Positions 33,688 through 43,350 are shown, numbered from the stretch's first letter. The stretch: DNA of 64,000 nucleotides from Candidatus Binatia bacterium (GCA_022826945.1 JAJDTY010000073.1:1-64000); one strand, 5' to 3'. The notes: generated by a model from the letters alone, not told the origin. A program made the numbers and translations.

Positions 33688-33984
33688 GTTCATAGTCATC
33701 GGTCTGGAGTCCCGTCTGGACGCAGGTCGCTACGAAAATCTCGCCACGGCCACCGCGAAGAACGTGCGCTGTTTCCCGCCTGCAAGGCTCGACTGACCAA
33801 AGACGAGGCCGACCACATCAAAGATGCCCTCGTCCGGTTCAGCGGCGAAGGACGCTGAACCGGACGACCCACATTCGTTGTATAACCGGTGTGCGCTTGG
33901 TAGGCTGGCCCTACTCACAACAGTCTGGGGCACACGCACGAAGGAGGAAGGTTATTCAACTCCTGCCCGCCATGATTCGGGTCA
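33688..33984. other. Gap with possible aminotransferase-like tail and a strong hairpin
   Basis: No intact gene. One frame ends ALFPACKARLTKDEADHIKDALVRFSGEGR followed by TGA at 33856-33858, which looks like the C-terminus of a PLP-dependent aminotransferase, but no upstream part is in frame. It is either a remnant or chance. A 15-base-pair hairpin overlaps its end. Confidence 0.25.
33830..33867. repeat. 15-base-pair perfect hairpin
   Basis: TCGTCCGGTTCAGCG and CGCTGAACCGGACGA are perfect inverted arms around the 8-base loop GCGAAGGA. No U-tract follows on either strand, so a standard intrinsic terminator is unlikely, though it could act bidirectionally. It is the strongest hairpin noticed in the window outside the tRNA. 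Confidence 0.6.
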
Positions 33985-34401
33985 ATGACCCCCAAAGGAG
34001 TATGTAGGCCACTCAATCCAGCTAAAGATTCTGTCGACCTCGGTATTGTTGTCAGCGACATCACCAAAAGCCTGGACTTTTACCAGGAGGTGCTGGGCCT
34101 CAACAAGAGCGAGGAACTGCCCACCCAGTTCGGCACCCTGCACCGGCTCCACTTCGGCACCAGCGACATCAAGCTGATTGACCCTAAACAGGTTCCAGCA
34201 GCCGGAACCATCGGCCTAGAGAAACAGATCGGGCTCCGCTACATCAGCTTTAGGGTTCACGACATCAGCGCCCTGTGCGTCGAGTTACAAGCCAGGGGCG
34301 TGGAGTTCAGCATGGCTGAGACCGAGGTCCGACCCGGGGTGCGCATGGCTATGGTCAACGATCCCGACGGCAACACGGGTGGGTTCATCCAGCGTGGCTA
34401 A
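33985..34401 (+). CDS. VOC-family protein, apparently decaying paralogue
   Basis: A 138-residue VOC protein closely similar to the leftward gene at 34631-35023; compare PAKDSVDLGIVVSDITKSLDFY with PAKDSIDVGIFVKDIRTMLDFY. The good ribosome binding site (AAAGGAG) is followed by an ATG that runs straight into a stop (ATGTAG). The only in-frame start is therefore the ATG at 33985, which reads through the binding site itself. The C-terminal metal-ligand region, normally GNxxEF, is GNTGGF, so the usual glutamate is missing. Both features suggest loss of function. Confidence 0.65.
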   Translation: MTPKGVCRPLNPAKDSVDLGIVVSDITKSLDFYQEVLGLNKSEELPTQFGTLHRLHFGTSDIKLIDPKQVPAAGTIGLEKQIGLRYISFRVHDISALCVELQARGVEFSMAETEVRPGVRMAMVNDPDGNTGGFIQRG

Positions 34402-34434
34402 CAACTCGGGCCGGCCAGCCGCCCCGACCGCGAC

Positions 34435-34509
34435 TCACCACGACAGTCCGGTTTTACGCCTGGTCAGCAGGACGGCTAAGCCTAGCGACACCCCGACTGC
34501 GACCAGGAA
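34435..34509 (-). pseudogene. C-terminal remnant of a small membrane protein paralogue
   Basis: The frame FLVAVGVSLGLAVLLTRRKTGLSW, ending in a stop, closely matches the last helix and basic tail of the membrane protein at 31754-32152 (YAVGAIGVSLGSAILLTKRKTELA). The rest of the gene is missing: upstream sequence in this frame (the 70-residue track ORF) is unrelated and not hydrophobic. This is a gene fragment left after duplication and deletion. Confidence 0.55.
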
Positions 34510-34578
34510 GTTATGAGGGGAGGACTGATGTCTTCCGTCCGTTACCGTGACCTGTGTAATTCTTTGATCGTCACAAGA

Positions 34579-34612
34579 CGGCCCTCTCACTCTCCTAGAG
34601 AGGAGAGGGCCG
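34579..34612. repeat. 10-base-pair hairpin between VOC genes
   Basis: CGGCCCTCTC and GAGAGGGCCG are perfect arms around a 14-base loop that can pair further (CTCTCC / AGAG). It lies about 20 bases beyond the stop of the VOC gene at 34631-35023 and may end its transcript, but no U-tract is seen. Confidence 0.45.
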
Positions 34613-34630
34613 AGCGCCCTCTCCGGTGCT

Positions 34631-35023
34631 TTAGCCGCGCTCGACAAACTCCAGGATATTGCCCTCGGGGTCCTTGATCATGGCGATCCGGGTGCCGGGG
34701 CGGATTTCGGTTTCCGGGATAGTGAACTCCGCGCCTTTGTCCTTGAGGGCCGCACACAGCCCGCTCAGGTCTTTGATCACAAAGGTGAGATAGCCGATGC
34801 CCAAGCGTTTACCAAAACCGTTTGGTGCGGCCGGCGGGACTTCTTTGGGGTCCATAAGCTTGATGTCGCTCGTACCATGCCGGAAGCGATGGATGGTGCC
34901 AAAGGCGGTCGGCACTTCCTCGGTCTTTTCCAGGCCAAGCGTGCCCTGGTAAAAATCGAGCATGGTGCGGATGTCTTTGACAAAAATCCCAACGTCAATT
35001 GAGTCTTTTGCGGGTTGTAACAC
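34631..35023 (-). CDS. VOC-family (glyoxalase-like) protein
   Basis: A 130-residue single-module VOC protein starting with GTG after AAAAGGAG. It retains the C-terminal DPEGNILEFVERG, with the glutamate expected as a metal ligand, unlike its decaying paralogue at 33985-34401. The substrate is unknown. It lies 33 bases after the glyoxalase I-like gene on the same strand, probably in one unit. Confidence 0.85.
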   Translation of the reverse strand: MLQPAKDSIDVGIFVKDIRTMLDFYQGTLGLEKTEEVPTAFGTIHRFRHGTSDIKLMDPKEVPPAAPNGFGKRLGIGYLTFVIKDLSGLCAALKDKGAEFTIPETEIRPGTRIAMIKDPEGNILEFVERG

Positions 35024-35056
35024 AGAGAACTCCTTTTCGTGGCGTGTCGGCTCGTT

Positions 35057-35452
35057 CTATCCGCGGGCGCCTTTGAGATCGATCAGTTCGACCTTGTAGC
35101 CATTCGGGTCTTCAATAAAGGCGATAACCGCGCCGCCGTGCGCCATCGGGCCGGGCTCGCGAACGACGTTGATGCCTTTTCCTTTGAGTTCGTCGCAGGT
35201 CTGATAGATATCATCCACCCCGATAGCCAAATGCCCAAAGGCGTTTCCCTGGTCATAGCTCGAGGTGCCCCAGTTATGCGTCAGCTCAACAACGGTGTTG
35301 TTCTTCTCGTCACCGTAGCCCACAAAGGCCAGAGTAAACTCACCGCCCGGATAGTCCTGTTTGCGCAGCAGTTTCATGCCCAGTCCGTCGCAGTAGAATT
35401 TGAGTGACTCGTCCAAGTCGTTGACCCGAATCATAGTGTGTAAGAACTCCAT
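35057..35452 (-). CDS. gloA: Lactoylglutathione lyase (glyoxalase I)
   Basis: A 131-residue protein matching the short bacterial Ni-type glyoxalase I, which converts the hemithioacetal of methylglyoxal and glutathione to lactoylglutathione. Motifs are FLHTMIRVNDLDESLKFY (His ligand), NNTVVELTHNWG (Glu ligand), GNAFGHLAIGVDD (His ligand) and IAFIEDPNGYKVELI (Glu ligand). AGGAGG precedes the ATG. Confidence 0.9.
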   Translation of the reverse strand: MEFLHTMIRVNDLDESLKFYCDGLGMKLLRKQDYPGGEFTLAFVGYGDEKNNTVVELTHNWGTSSYDQGNAFGHLAIGVDDIYQTCDELKGKGINVVREPGPMAHGGAVIAFIEDPNGYKVELIDLKGARG

Positions 35453-35527
35453 ACTATACCCTCCTCGTATTCATGAGATTCGCTCGCACCGTCTCCTGCT
35501 TCCCCTATCCGGTTGTGACTCCGACTG

Positions 35528-36004
35528 TCAAGCAAGACCGTCGCCGATCATGTAGTAGATTGCGCGTTCTATGCGTGCCGCCTCGGCCTCAGAAACGTGT
35601 GCCTCGTATACCGGAAAGAGTTCGCGTTCCTCGCATCGAATATGCCGCTCTAAGAGAGTCCCGAACGAGGTCAGCAATCCCGTCAGCTGTGACCCGGCAG
35701 GGGGCTGCTGGTCAATGTGATTCACCAACTCCTGCATGGCCGTATGTTCCTGAAGGAGCTGGTCGAGCAGAGGAGACGTCTGAGGCTGCATGGCTCGAAC
35801 CGCCGGAAAGAGAATATCGGCTTCTGCGGTAAAATGGGGTGTCAGACTCTCTCGAAAGAATCGCACCGTATCGACCGCCTGCTCTTGTGGACTGTCGTGG
35901 GGCTGGCGCGTTTTCGGGAGCCCGTGCCTGATACGGAAGGCGAGCAGGAGGCCGTGATGATGCTCGCGAGAGAGGGGAACCAGGCTGGGGTGACGCTTGG
36001 ACAT
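35528..36004 (-). CDS. Hemerythrin-like (HHE) domain protein
   Basis: A 158-residue four-helix protein with the metal-binding histidine pattern of hemerythrin-like domains: LSREHHHGLLLAFRI, LTPHFTAEADILFP, LLQEHTAMQEL and LERHIRCEERELFPVYEAHV. It probably binds a diiron centre for oxygen, NO or iron handling. Its ATG overlaps the stop of the topoisomerase B gene by one base (TAATG), implying translational coupling. Confidence 0.88.
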   Translation of the reverse strand: MSKRHPSLVPLSREHHHGLLLAFRIRHGLPKTRQPHDSPQEQAVDTVRFFRESLTPHFTAEADILFPAVRAMQPQTSPLLDQLLQEHTAMQELVNHIDQQPPAGSQLTGLLTSFGTLLERHIRCEERELFPVYEAHVSEAEAARIERAIYYMIGDGLA

Positions 36005-37920
36005 TACACGTCTACGTCTTCGACCCGGGGGGCCCGTTCCATGATAAAGCTGAAGCGCGGCTGGACATCCTTGCCCATCAGCGTTTGGATGGCCTTTTCC
36101 GTCCGTTCAGCGTCCTGAATAGAGACTTGGAGCAAGGTGCGCGTGCGCGGGTCGAGGGTCGTTTCCTTGAGGGTGTGAGGATTCATCTCACCCAAGCCCT
36201 TAAAACGCTGGACTTGGGCCTTGCTGGCATGCCCGTTTTGCTGAGCCAGCAGGCGTTCCTTGGCCGCGTCATCGTCTGCCCAGTGGATTTCCTTGCCGAC
36301 TTCGATTTTATACAGCGGCGGCTTGGCAATATAGACACAGCCGGCGCGAATCAGTTCGGGCAGGTGACGGTAAAAAAAGGTCAACAGGAGTGTACAAATA
36401 TGGTTGCCGTCCGAATCGGCATCCATCAACAGGCAGACTTTGTGATAGCGAAGCTTGGACAGGTTAAACGCCTTGCCCACGCCACAGCCCAAGGCCGACA
36501 CAATATCGTTTAATTCTTTATTGGTCAGAATTTTATTGAGCGAGGCTTGTTCCGTATTCAACACCTTGCCGCGGAGCGGCAGAATAGCCTGGAAGCCCCG
36601 GTCCCGGCCCTGCTTGGCTGAGCCGCCGGCGGAATCTCCCTCAACAATGAACAGTTCGCTCTTCGCCGGGCTGGTTGAGGAACAGTCGGCCAGCTTGCCG
36701 GGCAGGTTCAGACGATGGGAGACCGACCCCTTACTCCGCACGGTTTCCAAGGCCGCCCGTGAGGCCGAACGCGCGCGGGCCGCCAATATCACCCGCTGGA
36801 CAATCGTTTCCGCCTGGGAGCGGTTATGGAGCAGAAAATTCTCCAGGGCGGTCCGGACCATCCCGTCAATCTGCGCCGTGGCTTCCGGGTTGCCGAGTTT
36901 TTCTTTGGTCTGACCCTGAAACTGCGGATGTTTGAGATACAGGCTGAGAATGGCGACCAGCCCTTCACGCGTATCGTCGGCCGTAATCGATACCCCTTTG
37001 GGTGTCAGATTGTTGACGTTGATATAATTGCGAACGGCCTTGACAATAGCGGTTTTTAAGCCGGCTTCATGCGTACCGCCGAAGGGGGTGGGAATCCCGT
37101 TCACAAACGAGTGGATGCGTTCTTCCGGTGATTCCGTCCAGGTCAGGACGCATTCCAGCGGGGGCGAGGCGGCGCGTTCAATGTGAAAGATGTCCTGAAT
37201 AACCGCCTTTTTTTCGCTGTTGGCGAGCAGCTTGCGGAGATAGGCTTTGAGGCCGTCTTGATACAGGAATTGCTGGGTTTGCCCCTTTGCCTCGTTCCGA
37301 AAGACGAGCGTCAGTCCTTTGTGCAGATAGGCCTTGGATTCCAATCTTTCGGCAATCCGCTCAGGTTTGAAGGTAATGGACGGAAAAATATCGGGGTCGG
37401 GATGAAAGGTCAGAGTGGTGCCGTGGCCGCGCACCTCACCCTTGTTTTTGAGCGGTGTGGTGGCCTTGCCTCGCCGAAAGCGCTGCTCCCACTCCACACC
37501 ATCCCGGCGGATACGGGCCCGCATATCGTCGGCCAGGGCGTTGACGACGGAAGCCCCCACGCCGTGCAGACCCCCGGAATGGGCGTAATTCTGATCGCTG
37601 AATTTCCCGCCGGCATGGAGGGTGGTCAGAATCAACTCCAGGGCGGGCTTCCTGAACTGCGGATGCAGGTCTACCGGAATCCCCCGCCCGTTATCCGCCA
37701 CGGTGACGGTTGAGCCGTCTTTATGCAGGGTCACCTCAATACGACTGGCATGGCCGTTCATGGCTTCATCCACTGCATTATCGAGCAGTTCCCAGACGAG
37801 GTGGTGCAGCCCGGTCGTGTCAACTCCACCGATATACATCCCGGGCCGTTTGCGAACCGGATCGAGCCCCTCAAGAACGGTAATATCTTTTGCCGTGTAG
37901 GCTTGCTTTTGGACTGCCAT
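36004..37920 (-). CDS. parE: Type IIA topoisomerase subunit B (ParE/GyrB)
   Basis: A 638-residue ATPase subunit: LEGLDPVRKRPGMYIGGVD, LLDNAVDEAMNGHA and VADNGRGIPVD (GHKL ATP site), YAHSGGLHGVGASVVNAL, and the TOPRIM parts ELFIVEGDSAGGSA and LLMDADSDGNHI. The length and the absence of the GyrB insert favour the short GyrB/ParE type. Its A subunit lies immediately upstream. Assignment to topoisomerase IV rather than gyrase rests mainly on that pairing, so gyrB is possible. The ATG at 37920 replaces the longer track start, which overlaps the A subunit gene. Confidence 0.88.
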   Translation of the reverse strand: MAVQKQAYTAKDITVLEGLDPVRKRPGMYIGGVDTTGLHHLVWELLDNAVDEAMNGHASRIEVTLHKDGSTVTVADNGRGIPVDLHPQFRKPALELILTTLHAGGKFSDQNYAHSGGLHGVGASVVNALADDMRARIRRDGVEWEQRFRRGKATTPLKNKGEVRGHGTTLTFHPDPDIFPSITFKPERIAERLESKAYLHKGLTLVFRNEAKGQTQQFLYQDGLKAYLRKLLANSEKKAVIQDIFHIERAASPPLECVLTWTESPEERIHSFVNGIPTPFGGTHEAGLKTAIVKAVRNYINVNNLTPKGVSITADDTREGLVAILSLYLKHPQFQGQTKEKLGNPEATAQIDGMVRTALENFLLHNRSQAETIVQRVILAARARSASRAALETVRSKGSVSHRLNLPGKLADCSSTSPAKSELFIVEGDSAGGSAKQGRDRGFQAILPLRGKVLNTEQASLNKILTNKELNDIVSALGCGVGKAFNLSKLRYHKVCLLMDADSDGNHICTLLLTFFYRHLPELIRAGCVYIAKPPLYKIEVGKEIHWADDDAAKERLLAQQNGHASKAQVQRFKGLGEMNPHTLKETTLDPRTRTLLQVSIQDAERTEKAIQTLMGKDVQPRFSFIMERAPRVEDVDV

Positions 37921-37921
37921 A

Positions 37922-40306
37922 CTACGCCTCTGCCCCTTCCACTCCACCCTTCGAGACGCCCCGGGTGCCGTTTTGTTGTACCCCCACCAGCGTCGAGCGT
38001 TTGACAATACGACGACCCTTTCCAGCCCGTTTGCCTAACGGAATATCCCGTAGTGGAATTTTCCGCTCTTTCCCGTCTTTATTGATAACCGTCACACCCG
38101 CGCCCGGTTCGCTCGTGACCGCCCCAACCAAACGATCGTCTTTCTCCAGGCGCATGAGAATAACCCCGCGCCCGGCTCCGGATAATTCGGTAATATCTTC
38201 GGTGGGGAAAGCCAAGAGATATCCAGCCGCCGTGGCACACACCGTCCGCCCGCTGTTCACCGGCTGGACGGCAATGACTGCGTCATCTACGGATAAGCGG
38301 GCGATCTTTCTGCCGTTGCGGGTGGTTTCTTCGACATTGGGTTCAAAACGAAACCCCAGGCCCTTAGCCGTCGCTAGGAGTAAGGCCGGTCCCCGCTCGA
38401 CCGTGGCCTGAGGGGCGGCGCTGAGCGCAAACAGATCGTCCTGGCCCGGCTTGGCCGCTGCTACGCCGTTCTGCTGGGTCGGGCTTTCCGGTGAGCGATC
38501 CGGGATAAGGCGGGCTGTCACAACCTGTTCACCGTCCTGAAAATTGAACAGGGTCTGGATGGGCTCTCCATAGCCGGTCGTTGCCGGAACGGCATTAATG
38601 CGCAGGACGTAGAGCATACCGCGGTTGGTGAAAACGGCCAGGCGGTCGCGGGTTGTCCCCTGAAGGACGGCTTTGAGGTCGTCGCCCTCCCGGAGACGGG
38701 TGCTGGTCGGGTCCTTGAGTTCTCTGACGCGCTTCATCCAGCCATCCCGGCTGAGGACGACCGTGGCTTCCTCATGGACAATATAGGCGTCCGGGTCGTA
38801 ATTGAGCTGTTCGCCCGAGCGCAGGGCGGTCCGGCGTCGGTCGCCATACTGCTTACCTAGGGCTTCCAGTTCGTCCCGGATAACCGTCCAGCGCTGGCTC
38901 TTGCTCCTCAACAGCCGACGTAATGCCTGCGCACGAACTTCTTTCTCACGGCGTTCGGTCTGAACCTTTTCAACTTCCAGGCGGGCGAGCTGGTAGAGGC
39001 GAATATCGAGGATGGCGTCGGCCTGAACCTCAGTCAACTGAAAACTCTGCCGGAGTTTCTCCCGCGCGTCCTTGCGGGAGGCCGCACTCCGGATGAGGCG
39101 GATGACCGCGTCGAGCTGGTCGGCAATGAGGGCCAGACCGGCAAGAATATGCAGGCGGGTTTCCAGTTCCTCCAACTCGTGCTCGAAGCGTTTGGTGACC
39201 ACCTCAAAACGAAAGTCCAGGAAGTATCGGCACAGGTCGGACAGGGTCGCACGGAGGGGTTGGCCGACTTCCGGGTTGCCGGTTGGCACCAGACAGGTCA
39301 GGTTGATCGAAAAGGACGTTTGCAGCGACGTATGCCGACATAAATACGCCATGGCCAGCTCGTCCGAGGTGTTGCCTTTGAGTTCAAGGACAATGCGAAT
39401 ATCGTCGGTCGATTCGTCCCGGACATCGATGACCTGCGGGATTTTTCGGCTGCTGACGAACTCGGCAATCTTTTCCACCAGTTGGGCCTTGTTGACGGTA
39501 TACGGGAGGGAGGTAATGACAATCTGACGCTTACCGCGCGGCAGGGACTCGACCTTCCACTTGCCGCGCAGTTTGATCGTTCCCTGGCCTTTTTCATAGA
39601 TTTCGCGCAGCTCACGCCTGCTGGTCAGGATTTCGCCTCCGGTTGGAAAATCCGGGCCCTTGATATGTTTGAGTAGTCCCGCGGTGGTCAATGTCGGGTC
39701 AGCAATCATGGCCAGCAGGGCGTTGATGACTTCCGTAAAATTATGGGGTGGAATACTGGTGGCCATGCCAACGGCAATGCCGCTGGCGCCGTTGAGCAGG
39801 AGTTGGGGAATAGCCGAGGGCAGGACGACCGGCTCGTCCAGGGTAGCATCGTAGTTGGGACGATAGTGTATGGTCGCGCCGCGCAGGTCACGGAACAACT
39901 CTTCGGATAACGGGGCGAGCTTGGCCTCTGTGTAGCGCATGGCCGCCGCGCCATCGCCATCGAGCGACCCGAAATTGCCTTCTCCCTGAACCAGCGGGTA
40001 GCGCAGCGAAAATGGTTGGGCCAACCGCACCATGGCCTCATAGGCGGCCTGATCTCCATGCGGATGGTATTTGCCCAGGACCTCGCCCACTACCGCTGCC
40101 GACTTCCGCGGCCGGGCGTCACCTCCAAGTCGCAGGTTCTGGTGCATGGCGTACAGTAGCCGCCGCTGTACCGGCTTGAGGCCGTCGCGGATGTCGGGTA
40201 AGGCCCGTGAGGTAATCACGCTCAGGGCGTAATTCAGATAGCGCGCTTCCGCTTCAGCCCCGAGGTCTGTGGTCTGGATCTGTTCCGCCACCGCCGCTTT
40301 CTTCAT
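37922..40306 (-). CDS. parC: Type IIA topoisomerase subunit A (ParC/GyrA)
   Basis: A 794-residue DNA-breakage subunit: [51 protein letters not shown], and the catalytic tyrosine in AMRYTEAKL (Tyr125). The C-terminal half has a degenerate beta-propeller without an obvious GyrA box, which favours ParC. In the quinolone-binding loop the serine after HPHGD is Gln86 and the acidic position is Glu90. The stop codon is one base before the subunit B start. Confidence 0.9.
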   Translation of the reverse strand: MKKAAVAEQIQTTDLGAEAEARYLNYALSVITSRALPDIRDGLKPVQRRLLYAMHQNLRLGGDARPRKSAAVVGEVLGKYHPHGDQAAYEAMVRLAQPFSLRYPLVQGEGNFGSLDGDGAAAMRYTEAKLAPLSEELFRDLRGATIHYRPNYDATLDEPVVLPSAIPQLLLNGASGIAVGMATSIPPHNFTEVINALLAMIADPTLTTAGLLKHIKGPDFPTGGEILTSRRELREIYEKGQGTIKLRGKWKVESLPRGKRQIVITSLPYTVNKAQLVEKIAEFVSSRKIPQVIDVRDESTDDIRIVLELKGNTSDELAMAYLCRHTSLQTSFSINLTCLVPTGNPEVGQPLRATLSDLCRYFLDFRFEVVTKRFEHELEELETRLHILAGLALIADQLDAVIRLIRSAASRKDAREKLRQSFQLTEVQADAILDIRLYQLARLEVEKVQTERREKEVRAQALRRLLRSKSQRWTVIRDELEALGKQYGDRRRTALRSGEQLNYDPDAYIVHEEATVVLSRDGWMKRVRELKDPTSTRLREGDDLKAVLQGTTRDRLAVFTNRGMLYVLRINAVPATTGYGEPIQTLFNFQDGEQVVTARLIPDRSPESPTQQNGVAAAKPGQDDLFALSAAPQATVERGPALLLATAKGLGFRFEPNVEETTRNGRKIARLSVDDAVIAVQPVNSGRTVCATAAGYLLAFPTEDITELSGAGRGVILMRLEKDDRLVGAVTSEPGAGVTVINKDGKERKIPLRDIPLGKRAGKGRRIVKRSTLVGVQQNGTRGVSKGGVEGAEA

Positions 40307-40387
40307 ACATCCACCTCCACCAACCGGATTATAGGCGAAGTCTGGCTTGGTTCCAACGACCAGGGAGCTGCCCGGCTCAGTCTGGGA

Positions 40388-41248
40388 TTATCGTTGCAGA
40401 GGACCAAAAAACTCCTTGGCCTGGGCAATCACAAAATCCGGCTTTTCTTCCGCAATAAAGTGACCGCACTCTTCGACTTGGCCGCCTTCAACGTTGTCCG
40501 CCACGCCTTGCCAGATCGGAACAATATTGCCCAAAAATTGGCCGCCCCAGGCGCGGACCGGCATCTTGAGTTTTTCCGTACACGAACTCAGGTTCTCCAG
40601 GTCTTCGTTAATGCCCGTGCGGTAATACTGGAACCCGGCGCGGAGTGCTCCTGGCGCGGAATAGACCCGCACGTACTCGGCCACATCTTCGTCGGTGAAC
40701 ACCTTTGGGCTGTAGTTGTACACGGTTGAATTATAAAAGTGCCGCAAATAGGTTTCGATATTATTGCTGACCAGCTTTTCGGCCAGGTCGGGCATGCCGG
40801 CGTGGAAGAAGACGTGCCACAGTCGCTGGGCCACCGCGATGTCCATTTTATCGCCCTTACGGCCCAGGCCCGGAATCATATCGAGGATCATCAACCGCTC
40901 GACCATTTCCGGGTGATCGTAGGCCAGATAGTACGTGACCGCGCCACCCCAGTCATGGCCGGTCAGTCCGATTTTCTCAAAGCCGAGCGATGTGACGAGT
41001 TCATACACGTCCGAGGCCAGGGTACGTTTGTCGTAGCCGTTCAGCGGACGCTCGGAGTCTCCCAGCCCACGCAGGTCGGGCGTGATCACCGTGAATTGCT
41101 CCGACAACGGACCGATGATCTTGTGCCACTCATAACAGCTCTGCGGCCAGCCGTGAACAAAAACCAGGGGGTAGCCCGAGCCGGCAATCACATAATGCAT
41201 CCGAAAGCCGTTAACTGTCGCCACATGATGGGTTCCTGTCTCTGCCAT
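40388..41248 (-). CDS. Alpha/beta hydrolase, epoxide hydrolase / dehalogenase type
   Basis: A 286-residue alpha/beta hydrolase. It has the oxyanion motif VFVHGWPQSCYEW, the nucleophile elbow GLTGHDWGGAVTYY with Asp as nucleophile, and the late histidine in VEECGHFIAEEKP. An Asp nucleophile points to epoxide hydrolases or haloalkane/haloacetate dehalogenases rather than esterases. AAGGAGT precedes the ATG. It is separated from the topoisomerase unit by 81 bases. Confidence 0.88.
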   Translation of the reverse strand: MAETGTHHVATVNGFRMHYVIAGSGYPLVFVHGWPQSCYEWHKIIGPLSEQFTVITPDLRGLGDSERPLNGYDKRTLASDVYELVTSLGFEKIGLTGHDWGGAVTYYLAYDHPEMVERLMILDMIPGLGRKGDKMDIAVAQRLWHVFFHAGMPDLAEKLVSNNIETYLRHFYNSTVYNYSPKVFTDEDVAEYVRVYSAPGALRAGFQYYRTGINEDLENLSSCTEKLKMPVRAWGGQFLGNIVPIWQGVADNVEGGQVEECGHFIAEEKPDFVIAQAKEFFGPLQR

Positions 41249-41349
41249 AGATGATACTCCTTTTTTCTTGCTTTGTATCCGAAGCCTGGAATAGGCGGCA
41301 AGGGCAGTGGGGCTGCTGCTGTCCGTTGCGTGTGGTAGTTTAGCAGGTC

Positions 41350-42384
41350 ATGGAGACTCCGGTTTTTCTGCGCGCCTGCCGGGGGGAGCCGACCCCGTAT
41401 ACCCCCGTCTGGCTCATGCGACAGGCCGGGCGGTATATGGCCGAATACCGGGCGTTACGCGAACGCGTGCCCTTTCTTGAATTGTGCAAGACGCCCGACC
41501 TCGCCGCGCAAGTGACCCTGGAAGCGGTTGAACGTCTCGGCGTGGATGCGGCCATTCTCTTTTCGGATATCCTGCTCATTATTGAGCCTATGGGCGTTGG
41601 GCTGGAATTTTCCGCCGGCGATGGACCGGTTATTCATCGTCCGGTGCGTTCGGAAAAAGATATCGACGCTCTGCAGAAGGTGTCGCCCCAAGAATCCGTC
41701 CCCTTTGTGTTTGAAACCGTTCGCAAGATTCGCAGCAGCTTACCCAGCCATGTCCCCCTGATCGGTTTCTCAGGCGCGCCTTTCACCCTGGCGTCGTATT
41801 TGATTGAGGGCGGCGCGTCACGCCAGTATCTGGAAACCAAGCGCCTCATGTACCAGGACCCTGAGGCCTGGAACGCGCTTATGGCGCATTTGGTACGAGC
41901 GATCACCGCCTATGTGAACGGTCAGATTACGGCCGGGGCGCAGGCCATTCAGCTCTTTGATTCCTGGGTTGGCTGTCTGGCGCCCCAGGACTATCGAGCC
42001 TTTTTATTGCCCCATATGCAGGCGCTCATCCAAGGACTGACGCCGGGTGTCCCCATCATTCATTTTGGGACGGGAACGGCCGGTCTGCTGGAACTGCTGG
42101 CCGAAGCGGGCGGGGAGGTGATTGGAGTGGACTGGCGAATCGATCTTGATACGGCCTGGCAGCGGATCGGTGAAGACCGGGCGGTGCAGGGCAATCTTGA
42201 TCCCTTAGCGCTTTTCGCTCCACTCGATACGTTACGCCAGCAGGTGCAACGTATTCTGGGGCAGACCAGGGGGAGGAGCGGGCATATTTTCAACCTGGGC
42301 CACGGCATTTTACCGCAAACTTCGGTTGATCAGGTGATTGCGCTGGTCGATATGGTGCATGAAATTTCGAGTCGGGAACGGTGA
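41350..42384 (+). CDS. hemE: Uroporphyrinogen decarboxylase
   Basis: A 344-residue HemE, which removes four acetate carboxyls from uroporphyrinogen III to give coproporphyrinogen III. Signatures are PVWLMRQAGRYMAEYR, LFSDILLIIEPMG, GFSGAPFTLASYLIEGG, IQLFDSWVG, IHFGTG, GVDWRIDL and IFNLGHGILPQT. It is the first gene of a hemE-hemH-hemG unit on the rightward strand. Confidence 0.95.
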   Translation: METPVFLRACRGEPTPYTPVWLMRQAGRYMAEYRALRERVPFLELCKTPDLAAQVTLEAVERLGVDAAILFSDILLIIEPMGVGLEFSAGDGPVIHRPVRSEKDIDALQKVSPQESVPFVFETVRKIRSSLPSHVPLIGFSGAPFTLASYLIEGGASRQYLETKRLMYQDPEAWNALMAHLVRAITAYVNGQITAGAQAIQLFDSWVGCLAPQDYRAFLLPHMQALIQGLTPGVPIIHFGTGTAGLLELLAEAGGEVIGVDWRIDLDTAWQRIGEDRAVQGNLDPLALFAPLDTLRQQVQRILGQTRGRSGHIFNLGHGILPQTSVDQVIALVDMVHEISSRER

Positions 42385-42426
42385 GAGTCCCGCCGTCAAA
42401 AAGGCGCAAATCACAGCCTACTTCCT

Positions 42427-43350
42427 ATGCAATACGACGCCGTTCTTTTGATTGCCTTTGGCGGGCCGGAAAAAATGGACGATGTCCGGCCTTTTTTAGC
42501 AAATGTCCTGCGTGGTCGTCCCGTACCGCCGGCCCGGCTACAAGAAGTCATCCGACACTACGAGCTGTTTGACGGCCGCTCGCCTTTGAACGAGATCACC
42601 TTTCGTCAAGCGGAAGCAGTGCGACGCTATCTGACCCAAGAAGGTCAGCCGCTGCCGGTATATGTCGGCATGCGGAACTGGCATCCCTATATCTTCGAGA
42701 CCCTGGAGCAGATGGGGCGGGATGGAGTGAAAAACGCCGTTGGATTCATTCTCTCCGCCCAGCAGAGCGAGGCTGGCTGGGCGCGATATAAAACGAATGT
42801 GGAAGAGGCCAGAGAAAGAGTGGGGCCGCTTGCACCCCAGGTTGCTTTTACCGTTGGCTGGCACAATCACCCTTTGTTCATCCAGGCCGTGGCCGATCTG
42901 ACGCAGCAGGCGTTTTCCTCTCTTCCGGCGGACCGCCGGAAGGCGACCCCTCTGGTTTTTACCGCCCATAGTGTACCGACCTCCATGCCGAGCAGCCGGG
43001 AATACGTCCGACAGGTCGAAGAGGGCGCGCGTCTGGTCGCGGAGTGCATTGGGCGCGCAAACTGGTCGGTAGCTTATCAGAGCCGTAGCGGCCCGCCCCA
43101 GGTGCCGTGGCTGGAGCCGGATATCGGTGAGGTGCTTAAGGAGCTTGCCGCCCGGGGGGCACGCGATGCAGTCGTCGTTCCCATCGGCTTTGTGTGCGAC
43201 CACATCGAGGTTCTGTACGATCTGGATAGCGAGGCGAGGGGAATTGCCGAACGGAACGGTCTGAATATGATCCGTGCCCGGACGGTCAACGCACATCCAG
43301 GCTTTATCCAGATGATTGCCGAGATGGTCCAAGCGATCCTGAATCAATAG
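42427..43350 (+). CDS. hemH: Ferrochelatase
   Basis: A 307-residue ferrochelatase-family protein: LIAFGGPEKMDDVRPFLANVLRGR, PVYVGMRNWHPYIFETLEQM, VFTAHSVPTSM (metal-site histidine), WSVAYQSRSGPPQVPWLEPDI and PIGFVCDHIEVLYDLD. It inserts iron into protoporphyrin IX or, in coproporphyrin-dependent organisms, coproporphyrin III. It lies between hemE and a HemY-type oxidase; which route applies cannot be read. Confidence 0.93.
   Translation: MQYDAVLLIAFGGPEKMDDVRPFLANVLRGRPVPPARLQEVIRHYELFDGRSPLNEITFRQAEAVRRYLTQEGQPLPVYVGMRNWHPYIFETLEQMGRDGVKNAVGFILSAQQSEAGWARYKTNVEEARERVGPLAPQVAFTVGWHNHPLFIQAVADLTQQAFSSLPADRRKATPLVFTAHSVPTSMPSSREYVRQVEEGARLVAECIGRANWSVAYQSRSGPPQVPWLEPDIGEVLKELAARGARDAVVVPIGFVCDHIEVLYDLDSEARGIAERNGLNMIRARTVNAHPGFIQMIAEMVQAILNQ

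Noticed and set aside
33566-33796. 76-residue rightward ORF after the helicase
   Set aside because: It begins inside the helicase in another frame; only the possible aminotransferase-like tail in a different frame is noted, with low confidence.
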